The notes: generated by a model not told the origin, from the sequence alone. A stretch of DNA of 64,000 bases from Candidatus Babeliales bacterium (GCA_035455925.1 DATIEE010000031.1:1-64000), one strand, 5' to 3'; positions 1 to 9,711 are shown, numbered from the stretch's first letter. Translations and numbers: made by a program.

Positions 1-1394
1 GTACCAGACAAGGGAACAGGTGTATTTGTTCCATCACCTATAAAGCCATATGTTTGCGCATCACCTTTTAGCGCCCAGGTATTTGCAGGAAACACTGGAG
101 CATTATTGCAATCGCGTAATTCAATATGTTCATGCGACATGCCCCAATAGTTATAGCCTATGTCCCATGAAAAACCATGATGAGTATAATTAATCATTGC
201 AACAACATCCCCTTGTACACCAATACTAACATTAACGTTACGTGTGCTAAAGTTTGCCACAGGAGAGTATTCGGCATTAAATTGTGATGCTGCCGCGGTA
301 ACAGTTCCACCTAATCCTCCACTTTCAGTATTACCAAAAAGGTTAGTAGTAGGTTTAAGGTTCATTTTTGAAGCAAGCATATAACGACTATTTGGTTTAC
401 CAATTAGATCAAATGTACGAGTTTGTGTTGCATTAAATAGATGAGTTACATCAGCTTCAAAGACAAAATCAAGATGTCTTTCATCGTCTTCGCTACGCCA
501 CATTGTCCAGTGTGCACTAAATCCTACACCAAGTTCCCAGTGTTTTCCATTGCCTACCTGTGTTTCAAAAATAAACTCACCATGAGGGCGCTTGCCGGTA
601 GGGGCAGCAGCTTGGATATTAAATCCAAAATGATAATCTTCATCAAGATAATTCCATCCTAATTCACCTCGCAATTCAGCAAATCCGGTAGTACTTTTTT
701 TTTCAGTAGCAATTTTTGCTTTTAATAAAGGATCTGCGGTAATACCAGGAACAGTAAGAGTTGTATTACCATTGAAAAATGAAAGAGCTGTTGATAATAA
801 TGTGTTAGCAGGAATTGCATTTTGACTAAAAAAACCTGGTGCATAGCCTATAGTTCCTGATTGTTCTACAAGTTCACATGCATTAAAGTCAACTCTATTA
901 TTAACAACGGGACCATATATCCTAAAGTAAAGTCCTTTAAGCCATTCATCGAGGCCCACGTAAAGATTAAAATCTACTAAGAAGTTTTGCACTTTTGGCG
1001 CAAATGAAATGGTACTTTTAAAATCTCGTGGTAAATAAAAATTTTCTGCCATCCAATCTTTTTTGATATTTATTGGAGTAGCTTGAGTGCCCGTGATGGA
1101 AAGTTTATTTTCATTTATTAAACTTGACCCAAAGTAGCATTCGGTTAATTGATCTGCTCTAAATGTTTGATCGTATTGTGGCGTTACATTAAATGTACCA
1201 TAGAATGATTCCATATCATGTAAATAAACATGATGACTTGTTGTACCAACTAACTTGCGTGCAGTATCACGGCCCTCTGAACGCCATTGCACGAACGGCG
1301 CTACCCGAAATGACTCCTCAGAGTCATTTGCATGTAGTACACTTATATGTGCACATAGTGCTACTAACAATATTTTTTGTGATGATTTTTTCAT
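1..1394 (-). CDS. Outer-membrane beta-barrel protein, partial (C-terminus beyond window)
   Basis: The reverse-strand frame is open from an ATG at 1392-1394 to the window edge, so the C-terminus is missing. A GGGAG ribosome-binding site lies about 9 bases before the start. The product begins with a signal peptide (MKKSSQKILLVALC..). It aligns along its length with the complete protein at 2312-4339: both share the stretches QWRS.GRDTARKL, NFYL.RDFKSTISF, GKHWELGVG, FDL.GKPNSRYMLA and FPANTWALKGDA. Alternating polar and aromatic strands suggest an outer-membrane barrel of porin type; I do not recognise a named family. It lacks the Cys-Asp cluster that its paralogue carries just before FPANTWALKG, having RDCNN there instead. 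Function is inferred only from fold and signal peptide. Confidence 0.75.
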   Translation of the reverse strand, partial: MKKSSQKILLVALCAHISVLHANDSEESFRVAPFVQWRSEGRDTARKLVGTTSHHVYLHDMESFYGTFNVTPQYDQTFRADQLTECYFGSSLINENKLSITGTQATPINIKKDWMAENFYLPRDFKSTISFAPKVQNFLVDFNLYVGLDEWLKGLYFRIYGPVVNNRVDFNACELVEQSGTIGYAPGFFSQNAIPANTLLSTALSFFNGNTTLTVPGITADPLLKAKIATEKKSTTGFAELRGELGWNYLDEDYHFGFNIQAAAPTGKRPHGEFIFETQVGNGKHWELGVGFSAHWTMWRSEDDERHLDFVFEADVTHLFNATQTRTFDLIGKPNSRYMLASKMNLKPTTNLFGNTESGGLGGTVTAAASQFNAEYSPVANFSTRNVNVSIGVQGDVVAMINYTHHGFSWDIGYNYWGMSHEHIELRDCNNAPVFPANTWALKGDAQTYGFIGDGTNTPVPLSG

Positions 1395-1589
1395 ACTTTT
1401 CAACTCCCTATGTAAATAACATATTTATTTCTTATGGCCTAATATAGTATGACTTTATCGTATTTGTAAAGAGGGGAAGCCTCAATTCAATGTATTCTAA
1501 AATATTTTGTAAAGATTTAAAATTATAAAATTTATAGCAAAAAGATAGTGTAGTAAAAATATTAATTAATAAAAAAATAGGAACTATTT

Positions 1590-2177
1590 ATGATAGCAAG
1601 TTATATAAAAAAAATTATCTTTTTGATGAGTTTTGTATGTATTGTTTGTGTTAGTTTTGGGATGTACTATTATTCAAAATTTTTACAGAATCATGCAATA
1701 GATATTGGCTTGCATGCGTGTATTTGTGAGTTTAATCCTTTGTGTGATACGGAACCAATTTTAAATATCTTTAAAAATAATTGGCATGCACTTGTTGAGG
1801 ATGTTGATTATTCGCCTGAATTTATGATGCAAAACCGCACCCCAGATAATGATGAAAAGCATTTTGGAATATTAGTAATTAAGGTAATTCGTGAAAAAAA
1901 TAAACTGGCTGCTTTTACTGCTTATTATATGAAAACACCAGAAGAAGGCATCGTGCTTTTTTTAGCTGTAGATCATAATTTTAGAGGTAAACGATATGGA
2001 TATAAGTTAATGCAATATGCCCTTAAAGAACTAAAATACATGGGGGCGAAATCAGTTGGTCTTTGGGTTCTTATTAATAATATCCCTGCAAGAAAAATTT
2101 ATAGAGAATTAGGTTTTATTGAAAAAGTCTATGATGAAAGAGAAAGTGTTTATCTTGAGTATAATGCAAACTTCTAA
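1590..2177 (+). CDS. GNAT-family N-acetyltransferase with N-terminal membrane anchor
   Basis: The 195-residue protein starts at an ATG after AGGAACT. Residues 6-28 form a hydrophobic segment (membrane anchor or signal peptide). The second half is a GNAT fold: LFLAVDHNFRGKRYG contains the acetyl-CoA pyrophosphate-binding loop R132-G-K-R-Y-G137, and NNIPARKIYRELGF matches motif B near the C-terminus. GNAT enzymes move an acetyl group from acetyl-CoA to an amine; the substrate cannot be read from the sequence. A membrane-anchored or exported GNAT is unusual because acetyl-CoA is cytoplasmic, so the catalytic domain may face the cytoplasm or the protein may be delivered to a host. The gene sits alone between two paralogous outer-membrane protein genes on the other strand. 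Confidence 0.85.
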   Translation: MIASYIKKIIFLMSFVCIVCVSFGMYYYSKFLQNHAIDIGLHACICEFNPLCDTEPILNIFKNNWHALVEDVDYSPEFMMQNRTPDNDEKHFGILVIKVIREKNKLAAFTAYYMKTPEEGIVLFLAVDHNFRGKRYGYKLMQYALKELKYMGAKSVGLWVLINNIPARKIYRELGFIEKVYDERESVYLEYNANF

Positions 2178-2212
2178 TATATAATTTAAATTATTTAATT
2201 TATTCCATAAGC

Positions 2213-2242
2213 AAAAAGGCTTAGCATATGCTAAGCCTTTTT
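2213..2242. terminator. Perfect 15-bp palindromic bidirectional terminator
   Basis: A 30-base perfect palindrome (AAAAAGGCTTAGCAT and its complement) lies between the converging ends of the GNAT gene (stop at 2177) and the outer-membrane protein gene (stop at 2312). A-run and T-run flanks make it usable in both directions. Confidence 0.8.
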
Positions 2243-2311
2243 GAGTATTCGTTTTTGTTTGCTTTGCTCGGTAAGATTTACCCAACATTATAACAATGAT
2301 TTATATCATTA

Positions 2312-4339
2312 TTAATGGAAGGATATACCACCTTTAACTTCAACAGCCCACTTAGATAATGCACAACTTGCAGAGCTTGGACAATTGTTTGTAGTTGTTA
2401 CCGTTGTTGTTGGACAGTCATCATCACTGCCACTATGACTGCCAAATTCAGCACTGAAACCAGCACCTACATAAGGAACCCATCTATCACGATCTGTCCA
2501 TGTATAGCTGAAATGAGTAAATACTTTATGTGATATTCCGCGTTGTTCAGCCCCTTCTATATCAAAATCAGTTGCTGATATGAATATAGGTTGAACTGAA
2601 GTGTTTATACGTGTGGTTGATGGTGTTGTTACTGTACCACCAAAAACAAATAAATCAGTGTTTGTAGTCGCTGGCGGAATAGGTGCGCCTACAGCTAATG
2701 CTGCATTATCTATACCAGTGTTTGCTAATGGGGTTGTTGTTCCTACATTGGTACCAGTGAAGATAGTTGCTTTACTTTCCGTTGCTCCAAGACCAAAGAA
2801 AACAGTTCCATCAGCAGTGTAACCAGCTATACTTGCATCACCTTTAAGTGCCCATGTGTTTGCTGGGAATGGAACTACGCCACAAGAGTCATCACAGTCA
2901 TCAGAAAGGCTAATTTTTGATGCTGACATGCCCCAGAAGTTGTAGCCAAGGTCCCATGAGAAACCACGGAAAGTATAATTAAACATTGCAACAACGTCAC
3001 CTTGTGCGCCAATACTTACTTTAACATCACGGGTGCTAAAGTTTGCAACAGGAGAATATATACCAGATTGACCTTCTTGAACATTAAATTGTGGTGTGTT
3101 AGGAACTAATTGTAGATTTGCAGGAGAAGTAGTTATTAATTGCTCCGCAAGCATATAACGGCTGTTTGGTTTGCCTTTAAGATCAAAAGTACGTTTTTGT
3201 TTTGCTTTGAACAAGTGAGTTACATCAGCTTCAACAATAAAGCTGAATGATTTATCACCATCTTCACTGTTCCACATTGTCCAACTACCACCAACTCCTA
3301 CACCAAGTTCCCAATGTTTACCATTACCAATTTGTGCAGGGAACAAGAATTCAGCATTTGGTCGTGTACCTGTTGGTGCAGCAGCTTGAATATTCAAGAG
3401 TAAACGATATTTTTCTTGAATATAGTTCCAACCAAATTCACCACGTAACTCAGCAAATCCTGTTTTATGTTGTCTTGATGATCCGCAATCATCATCACAA
3501 GGATTTGTTCCTGGGATAATGCAATCAGAGAATTTTGCAAACATCAATGGTTGAGCAACAACTTCTTGTCGAGGGTATTTTGGCAATTCACATCCACCAA
3601 AGAAGCTAAGTGCATTTTGGAATAATGATTGTTGCTGTACGGCAGTATTAGGGTCGAAGTATCCTTCTGTATAGCCACCACCAATAGCAGTTACGTTTCC
3701 TGTAGCAGGATCAAATCCAGTTGTTGCAGTTCCTTTATTGATCACAGTTTCTTCTGCATGCAAACTAGCTCTGTTCCAAACAACTGGTCCGTATAATCTA
3801 AAGTATAGACCAGTACACCATCTATCAAATCCAACAAACAAGTTGAAGTCAACGACTACATCTTGAACTTTTGGCCTGAAGCTTATAGTACTTTTGAAAT
3901 CACGAGCGAGATAGAAGTTTTCTGCCATCCATTCTGTAGCTGCGCGTGTTGTTCCGGTTGGTTGATTTAAACCAGAAATTGTTAAGATGCTACTATCGTC
4001 GCAATCATTATCACATCTATTTAAATTAGTTGTCGGTGTTGTGGTATTAGATGTTAAGCTATTTCCAAATAGGCAGTGAGCAAGATTTTTGCCTCTGAAT
4101 GATTGATCATATTGTACGGTAGCATTAAATGTGCCATAGGTACCTTCTATGTCACCTTGATAAACAGCATAGCTAGTTGTGCCATATAATTTGCGTGCTG
4201 TATCTCTACCTTGTGATCGCCATTGTAAAAATGGCACAACATGATTGCCATTATCATTGTCAGCTTGTAGCATGATATTATTTGTTATTGCGCTGTAAAG
4301 CACAACCAATGAAAACAATTTTTTTGAGTATTGTTTCAT
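2312..4339 (-). CDS. Outer-membrane beta-barrel (porin-like) protein with Cys-Asp motifs
   Basis: The 675-residue protein starts after AAAAGGAG and has an N-terminal signal peptide (about residues 1-26). The rest alternates short amphipathic strands with polar loops and ends in a strand pair closing with GGISFH, as expected for an outer-membrane barrel. It is paralogous to the partial gene at 1-1394. Distinctive features are repeated acidic cysteine motifs in predicted loops: CDNDCDD, CDDDCG, CDDSCG and DDDCP, followed by a Cys-rich tail. These could form disulphides or bind metal; neither can be proved here. The role is probably a major surface protein or pore. Its downstream terminator is the palindrome at 2213-2242. 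Confidence 0.7.
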   Translation of the reverse strand: MKQYSKKLFSLVVLYSAITNNIMLQADNDNGNHVVPFLQWRSQGRDTARKLYGTTSYAVYQGDIEGTYGTFNATVQYDQSFRGKNLAHCLFGNSLTSNTTTPTTNLNRCDNDCDDSSILTISGLNQPTGTTRAATEWMAENFYLARDFKSTISFRPKVQDVVVDFNLFVGFDRWCTGLYFRLYGPVVWNRASLHAEETVINKGTATTGFDPATGNVTAIGGGYTEGYFDPNTAVQQQSLFQNALSFFGGCELPKYPRQEVVAQPLMFAKFSDCIIPGTNPCDDDCGSSRQHKTGFAELRGEFGWNYIQEKYRLLLNIQAAAPTGTRPNAEFLFPAQIGNGKHWELGVGVGGSWTMWNSEDGDKSFSFIVEADVTHLFKAKQKRTFDLKGKPNSRYMLAEQLITTSPANLQLVPNTPQFNVQEGQSGIYSPVANFSTRDVKVSIGAQGDVVAMFNYTFRGFSWDLGYNFWGMSASKISLSDDCDDSCGVVPFPANTWALKGDASIAGYTADGTVFFGLGATESKATIFTGTNVGTTTPLANTGIDNAALAVGAPIPPATTNTDLFVFGGTVTTPSTTRINTSVQPIFISATDFDIEGAEQRGISHKVFTHFSYTWTDRDRWVPYVGAGFSAEFGSHSGSDDDCPTTTVTTTNNCPSSASCALSKWAVEVKGGISFH

Positions 4340-4716
4340 AATCTAACTCCTTTTACTCAATCTAGATATATCTGATAAATTAATTTCACAGAGACCTTTT
4401 TTATATAGAGATATGTGAAATAGTGTAACATGTACTATTTTTTTCTGTGTAATCTCTCCTTTCCTTGAATGATGTTATTTATTTTTTATTCAAGCATATT
4501 TTTATATCTCTGTACAATATAGTATTGCCAGATCTAAATTGTAAAGAAAATTATAAGCAACTATGCTGTGGAAGGACTTTTACGTTTATTGAACAGACTA
4601 AAATGCTTCTGGTACTAGGTTGTTTTATTAAATTATTTTATATTTCATCATGGAGTGAATGTTTTAGAATGATTACGAGATTTAAAATTGATATAAAAAT
4701 TTTGTAGGAGTTTTGT
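4340..4716. other. Intergenic region between divergent genes
   Basis: This AT-rich spacer separates the outer-membrane protein gene and ftsK, which diverge, so promoters for both should lie here. The ATG-initiated frame at 4465-4707 has no ribosome-binding site and no recognisable protein. The ftsK ribosome-binding site (GTAGGAG) lies at its right end. Confidence 0.5.
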
Positions 4717-7107
4717 ATGAATATATTTTTTTATGAAAACAATAAAACTTTATATTATTTTAGTATAACTTTTTATATAAGTAGTATTATTTTTTTTCTT
4801 ATTTCTCTTCTTTCATATAATGCTACCGATAATTCTTTTTTTTATGTTTCAAGTAATCCGCATAACGCTACCAATTATTGTGGTTTTATTGGTGCTCAAA
4901 TTGCAGCCGTTTTATTTTATTTATTTGGCGGAGCATCATTTTTATTAGTAATTCCATTATTATACGGAGGATTTATTTTTTTTATTAAACGATCATTTAG
5001 ATCAGAATGGGAAAGGCTATGCGCTGCTCTTTATTTACCTTTTGTGGGAGCAGCATTACTTACCGTATATGAAATTGATTTTTTATGGAGTCCTTACCCT
5101 GGTGGAAGAATGGGATTATTATTTACACAAAAACTTGTGTATTATTTTGATAATATTGGATGTATATTTTTTTTATACAGTAGCTTAGGTGCCATCTTAA
5201 TTTTACTATTTCGTTGGTCGTTTATGTACGCTGTACAATTCAGCATATCAAGTATAACAACAGTTTATTTACTGATGAAAAAATATCATGTAATAAGTAC
5301 TATAGCTGACACTGTTGCATCCTTTTTATATTTTGTTTTAATTCGTTTTCCATTATTAGTGTCTCATTTTGTTACATCGCTTTTTGATGAAACAACATTC
5401 TATGGAACAGGGTTATTGTGTCCTGAAGATGGTTATGAACAGATACAACATGTTACTGCACAAAAATATCAAAATTTACATTTTTTTACTATGCCATTAT
5501 TCCCTAAATCTGGTGAACATAAAATTAATAGTATAATTTCTTATGTTATAGTAACAAAATCTAATAAAGGGTATATACAAAAAATACTTAATGTTCACAA
5601 TAAGTATACTGCTTGCGTAACAGATTGTAAGAATGTTCAAAATAATTCCATGTCAACTATTATTAAGCCGGTTCTGCATTACACGTTACCATATATGAAT
5701 ATTTTTATCGCTGAAAAGTATGCCATTGATAATAATGATGATGAAAATGAATTACGCCAACGTGCATATATTTTACAAGATAAACTTAAACGCTTTGGTA
5801 TTAATGGAGAAATCGTTGCTATTAAGCAAGGTCCCGTAGTAACTTTGTTCGAATATCAACCAGACGCTAATACTAAATTAAGTAAAATTATTGTATTAGA
5901 AGATGATCTTGCTATGGCCCTACAAGCATTAAGTATTCGTATTATTGCTCCGATACCAGGACGATCAGTTGTAGGCTTTGAGGTTTCTAATACCCTTCGC
6001 CATGATGTATTATTTTCACAGGTTGCTACTCAAGCTATATATACACAATTTTCTGGTGATTTACCGCTTGTCTTAGGCAAAGATACTATTGGAAGTGTAG
6101 TTGTTGTAGATCTAGCTAAAATGCCACATTTACTTATTGCAGGCTCAACAGGCTCAGGAAAATCAGTTGCTCTTAATGCTATTTTAATAAGCTTATTATG
6201 TAAATTAAGCCCTGATAAATTAAAACTTATTTTAATTGACCCTAAACGATTAGAATTTGCAGCATTTACTGACATTGCCCATTTATTATTCCCTGTTGTT
6301 ACAAGTCCTATTAATGCAACTTTAGTATTACGATGGGTCGTACAAGAAATGGAGGAACGTTATGAAAAAATGGCGCAACATGGAGCGCGTAATATTACTG
6401 ATTATAATAATAAAATTATATCCGCTTTTAAAACTTCTTCAAAAAAATATGATAGCGATCAACACAAAAACGAAAAAAACGCACTACCATTTATTGTTGT
6501 TATGATTGATGAATTAGCAGATTTAATGATCACCGCAGGCCGTGATGTCGAAAGTCTTATTACACGAATCACACAAATGGCTCGTGCTGCAGGGATTCAT
6601 ATGATTGTTGCAACGCAACGACCCTCTGTTGATGTTATTACGGGATTAATTAAAGCTAATTTTCCAAGTAGAATATCATTTAGAGTTACATCTCGTATTG
6701 ATTCGCGTACTATTTTAGATACAATGGGAGCAGATCGTTTATTAGGCAAAGGAGATATGCTTTTTCTTGATGCTACAACATCACAATTAAAACGTGTTCA
6801 TGGTGCTTATGTTTCTGACAAAGAAATTGAGCAAGTTGTTAATCATATACATCAGCAACAAAAGGTTACTTATTTAGATATGAATAGCATTGTATCATTA
6901 CACAAACAAGATTCATTAGAAATTAATGATGCATTGTATGAAGATATTAAAGTTTTTTTAAAAGAAATTGATGAAATTTCTATTTCTTTATTACAAAGAA
7001 AATTTCATATTGGTTATAATAGATCAGCTCGCATTATTGGTTTGCTTGAATCACAAGGTTTAATAATGCCACAAAATGATGGTAAAATGAGAAAAGTAAT
7101 TCGTTAA
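4717..7107 (+). CDS. ftsK: DNA translocase FtsK/SpoIIIE
   Basis: The 796-residue protein starts after GTAGGAGTTTTG. It has four or more N-terminal membrane segments within residues 12-230, a short linker, and an FtsK motor domain. The Walker A motif GSTGSGKS is at residues 476-483, followed by LILIDPKRLEF and a Walker B region IVVMIDELADL. The C-terminal winged-helix gamma domain (SISLLQRKFHIGYNRSARII) normally reads KOPS/SRS-type DNA sequences. FtsK pumps chromosome ends through the closing septum and activates dimer resolution. The length is close to the short FtsK/SpoIIIE forms, with a reduced linker. It is the first gene of a forward-strand block with murF and rsmH. Confidence 0.96.
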   Translation: MNIFFYENNKTLYYFSITFYISSIIFFLISLLSYNATDNSFFYVSSNPHNATNYCGFIGAQIAAVLFYLFGGASFLLVIPLLYGGFIFFIKRSFRSEWERLCAALYLPFVGAALLTVYEIDFLWSPYPGGRMGLLFTQKLVYYFDNIGCIFFLYSSLGAILILLFRWSFMYAVQFSISSITTVYLLMKKYHVISTIADTVASFLYFVLIRFPLLVSHFVTSLFDETTFYGTGLLCPEDGYEQIQHVTAQKYQNLHFFTMPLFPKSGEHKINSIISYVIVTKSNKGYIQKILNVHNKYTACVTDCKNVQNNSMSTIIKPVLHYTLPYMNIFIAEKYAIDNNDDENELRQRAYILQDKLKRFGINGEIVAIKQGPVVTLFEYQPDANTKLSKIIVLEDDLAMALQALSIRIIAPIPGRSVVGFEVSNTLRHDVLFSQVATQAIYTQFSGDLPLVLGKDTIGSVVVVDLAKMPHLLIAGSTGSGKSVALNAILISLLCKLSPDKLKLILIDPKRLEFAAFTDIAHLLFPVVTSPINATLVLRWVVQEMEERYEKMAQHGARNITDYNNKIISAFKTSSKKYDSDQHKNEKNALPFIVVMIDELADLMITAGRDVESLITRITQMARAAGIHMIVATQRPSVDVITGLIKANFPSRISFRVTSRIDSRTILDTMGADRLLGKGDMLFLDATTSQLKRVHGAYVSDKEIEQVVNHIHQQQKVTYLDMNSIVSLHKQDSLEINDALYEDIKVFLKEIDEISISLLQRKFHIGYNRSARIIGLLESQGLIMPQNDGKMRKVIR

Positions 7108-7262
7108 CGTATTATCTCGTTACTTTATCTTGTCTTAACTTGACAACTGTTAAAAAAAAAGAGATCTTAATGCCATTGTACAGACGTACAATAATTAGTT
7201 TATTTGTGTTTTTTATGTAGCCGGATGTAGTAGTAGTTTTTTATTTCCAACGGAGATCATCA

Positions 7263-8672
7263 ATGCGATTTGACAAGTCTTTTATAACAAAAACATTACC
7301 TCAACTATCGATTGCATTCGGAAATTTTCCAGATAATGCAACTTTTTCTATTGATTCGCGTGAGGTAAAGGCAGGAGATATTTTTATTGCACTTAAAGGT
7401 GCTGAGCATGATGGACATGAATTTGTCGCTCAGGCACTTCAAAATGGTGCTGTAGGTCTTATTATTGCAGAATCAAAAAAAGATATTCTTAATGAAATAA
7501 AAAATTTAGAAACTAAGTTAGTTCTTTTAGTTAAAGATCCGCTTGAGGCACTTTTTCAACTCGCAGCAGCATGGCGTTTGCAATTTAATTATCCAGTTAT
7601 TGCTATTACAGGATCGGTAGGCAAAACATCGACAAAAGAAATTCTTTCTCAAATTATGTTACATGCTAACAAAAAATATTTTGTTTCTCATGGTAATCAA
7701 AATACTAAAATCGGCCTTGCTCTTAATATACTTCGTATGAAAATAGATCATGAATTAACCATTTTCGAACTAGGTATTAGTAAGCGCAGCGAAATGGCTG
7801 ATCTTGCTTGTTTATTACGTCCAACATCAGCAATGATTACCAATATTGGACATCAGCATATGGATGGCCTGGGCTCACTCAATGATATTGCACTTGAAAA
7901 ACGAGATGTTTTTAAGTATTTTATTGAAAATAATATTGGAATAATTAATGGTGACCAACAAATTCTTGCTCATGTTTCTTATCAACACCCTGTTATTAAA
8001 TTTGGATCAAAAACAACAAATCAAATTCAAGCAAGAAAAATAAGAGTTTCTGGATCTCACATTAATTTTGTCTTAAAAATATATAAAAAAAAATATTCCA
8101 TAGTACTTGATAATCCTCATGTTGGTGCGGTGTTTAATGTTCTTGCTGCGACTGCTGCAGCTCATTGGCTGGGGATATCTGATGAAATTATCATTAAGGC
8201 TGTACAAAAGCCATGTATAATTGAAGGACGCTTTGAAGAACGTTTGGTTAATGGTAATCGAGGCATATTGATTAATGATTGTTATAATGCAAATCCAGAA
8301 AGTATGAAAGCTGCATTATTGGCGTTTCAACAGATAGAAACAAAATCACCAAAAATCGCTATTTTGGGTGATATGCTTGGCTTAGGTGTTAATAGCCCTT
8401 TTTGGCATCGTCAAGTAGGGCGTTTTTTGCGTAAAGTTCCATCATTAAATAAAGTAATTTTAGTTGGGAATCTAGTTTCTTGGATTAAAAAAACAGCTCC
8501 AGTTGGTTTACGCATTGAAGTAGTTGAATCATGGCAAGATGCTGTTCATCGAATTGAAAATGAACTCAATACAAAACCAGCAATTTTGGTTAAAGCATCA
8601 CGTGCAATTGGCCTTGAAAATTTAGTATCAATTTTAACAACAAAAAGTGATATTCAATCATCACAATTATAG
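7263..8672 (+). CDS. murF: UDP-N-acetylmuramoyl-tripeptide--D-alanyl-D-alanine ligase
   Basis: The 469-residue protein is preceded by a CGGAG site. An N-terminal Mur substrate domain (FSIDSREVKAGDIFIALKG) leads into the ATP-binding P-loop GSVGKTS beginning at residue 117. The central domain (TNIGHQHMDGLGSLNDIA) and a C-terminal domain (INDCYNANPESMKAAL, ILGDMLGLG) are typical of MurF. The enzyme adds D-Ala-D-Ala to the UDP-MurNAc-tripeptide in the cytoplasm, the last soluble step of peptidoglycan precursor synthesis. It lies 11 bases before rsmH, a relic of the division/cell-wall gene cluster from which most other members are missing here. Confidence 0.96.
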   Translation: MRFDKSFITKTLPQLSIAFGNFPDNATFSIDSREVKAGDIFIALKGAEHDGHEFVAQALQNGAVGLIIAESKKDILNEIKNLETKLVLLVKDPLEALFQLAAAWRLQFNYPVIAITGSVGKTSTKEILSQIMLHANKKYFVSHGNQNTKIGLALNILRMKIDHELTIFELGISKRSEMADLACLLRPTSAMITNIGHQHMDGLGSLNDIALEKRDVFKYFIENNIGIINGDQQILAHVSYQHPVIKFGSKTTNQIQARKIRVSGSHINFVLKIYKKKYSIVLDNPHVGAVFNVLAATAAAHWLGISDEIIIKAVQKPCIIEGRFEERLVNGNRGILINDCYNANPESMKAALLAFQQIETKSPKIAILGDMLGLGVNSPFWHRQVGRFLRKVPSLNKVILVGNLVSWIKKTAPVGLRIEVVESWQDAVHRIENELNTKPAILVKASRAIGLENLVSILTTKSDIQSSQL

Positions 8673-8683
8673 TTAGTTTGTAA

Positions 8684-9604
8684 ATGGACATATTTAATCA
8701 AGAAAATTTAGTATCGTTTTTTCATAAAACCGTTTTGGTAGACGAGGTGCTCCATTATCTTGATCCTCAACCCGGTAAGTTATATTGTGATGCTACATTT
8801 GGCTCTGGTGGCCATACCAAAGCTATCCTAGATAAACAATCGGAATGCAAAGTTGTAGCAATTGATTGGGATGCAATATCAATTGAGACATATGCTCCAC
8901 CTCTAGAACAAATATACCATAATCGATTGCATATGATATGGGGTAATTTCGCTAATTTATATCGTTTGTTGCAAAAAGCGAAAGTAGGAAAAGTTGATGG
9001 TATTCTCGCTGACTTTGGCACATCACAAATGCACATAAAAGAACGAGCAGGTTTTTCGTTTTATAGAGATTCTGAACTTGATATGAGAATGTCACCTGCT
9101 CACCAACAGATAACAGCCGAACAGGTTATTAATAGATCTTCTGAGAAAAAATTATGTGAAATTTTTTGGCAACTTGGACAAGAAGTGCATGCAAAAAAAA
9201 TAGTAGCTGCAATTATTGAAGCTCGTCAAAAAAAAGAAATTCGTACAACAAGAGAATTAGCAATGTTGATTGAGAAAGTGATTCCTCGTCAAGGAAGATC
9301 ATCAAAAATTCATCCGGCAACAAAAGTTTTTCAGGCATTACGTATTTATGTTAATCATGAAATAAATAATATTGTCGGTTTTTTATCTGGCGCGTTACAG
9401 GTTTTGAAACCTCAAGGCTTGTTATTATGTATTTCATTTCATTCCTTAGAAGATCGAATTGTAAAACAATTTTTTAAAGAAAAAGCTGAAGAAGGAAAAT
9501 TAGAAATACTTACTAAGCGTGTTGTTGTGCCAACAGTAGAAGAAGTCACTAAAAATCCATCATCACGCTCAGCAAAATTGAGAGTTGCACGATTTATTGG
9601 ATAA
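8684..9604 (+). CDS. rsmH: 16S rRNA (cytosine-1402 N4)-methyltransferase RsmH
   Basis: The 306-residue protein has the family signature from its N-terminus: FFHKTVLVDEVLHYL, then the SAM-binding segment YCDATFGSGGHTKAIL, then DGILADFGTSQMH. The C-terminal half contains ATKVFQALRIYVNHE and CISFHSLEDRIVKQFF, both diagnostic for RsmH/MraW. It methylates C1402 in the ribosomal P site. It follows murF closely and is probably co-transcribed with it. The usual partners mraZ, ftsL and ftsI are absent. The family's normal SSxQ after the DLG motif is TSQ here, a minor change. Confidence 0.95.
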   Translation: MDIFNQENLVSFFHKTVLVDEVLHYLDPQPGKLYCDATFGSGGHTKAILDKQSECKVVAIDWDAISIETYAPPLEQIYHNRLHMIWGNFANLYRLLQKAKVGKVDGILADFGTSQMHIKERAGFSFYRDSELDMRMSPAHQQITAEQVINRSSEKKLCEIFWQLGQEVHAKKIVAAIIEARQKKEIRTTRELAMLIEKVIPRQGRSSKIHPATKVFQALRIYVNHEINNIVGFLSGALQVLKPQGLLLCISFHSLEDRIVKQFFKEKAEEGKLEILTKRVVVPTVEEVTKNPSSRSAKLRVARFIG

Positions 9605-9615
9605 TAATTATGAAA

Positions 9616-9667
9616 AATGTATACCATTACATATTTTGTTTGACAAAAATATGTAATGGTATACATT
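9616..9667. repeat. Long AT-rich inverted repeat between rsmH and spoVG
   Basis: Arms of about 23 bases (9616-9638 and 9644-9667) are complementary except for one extra A in the right arm, with a 5-base loop TTTGA. There is no U-run after the stem, so a classical terminator is doubtful. It could be an attenuator, mRNA processing site or operator before spoVG. Confidence 0.6.
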
Positions 9668-9711
9668 AAAATACGAGCAGTAAAGAAGCAAAAAAAACGA
9701 CATTTATCCTT

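Noticed and set aside
4465-4707. 80-codon forward frame just before ftsK
   Set aside because: No ribosome-binding site, no recognisable domain, and a composition like translated AT-rich spacer; it lies in the promoter region of two divergent genes.
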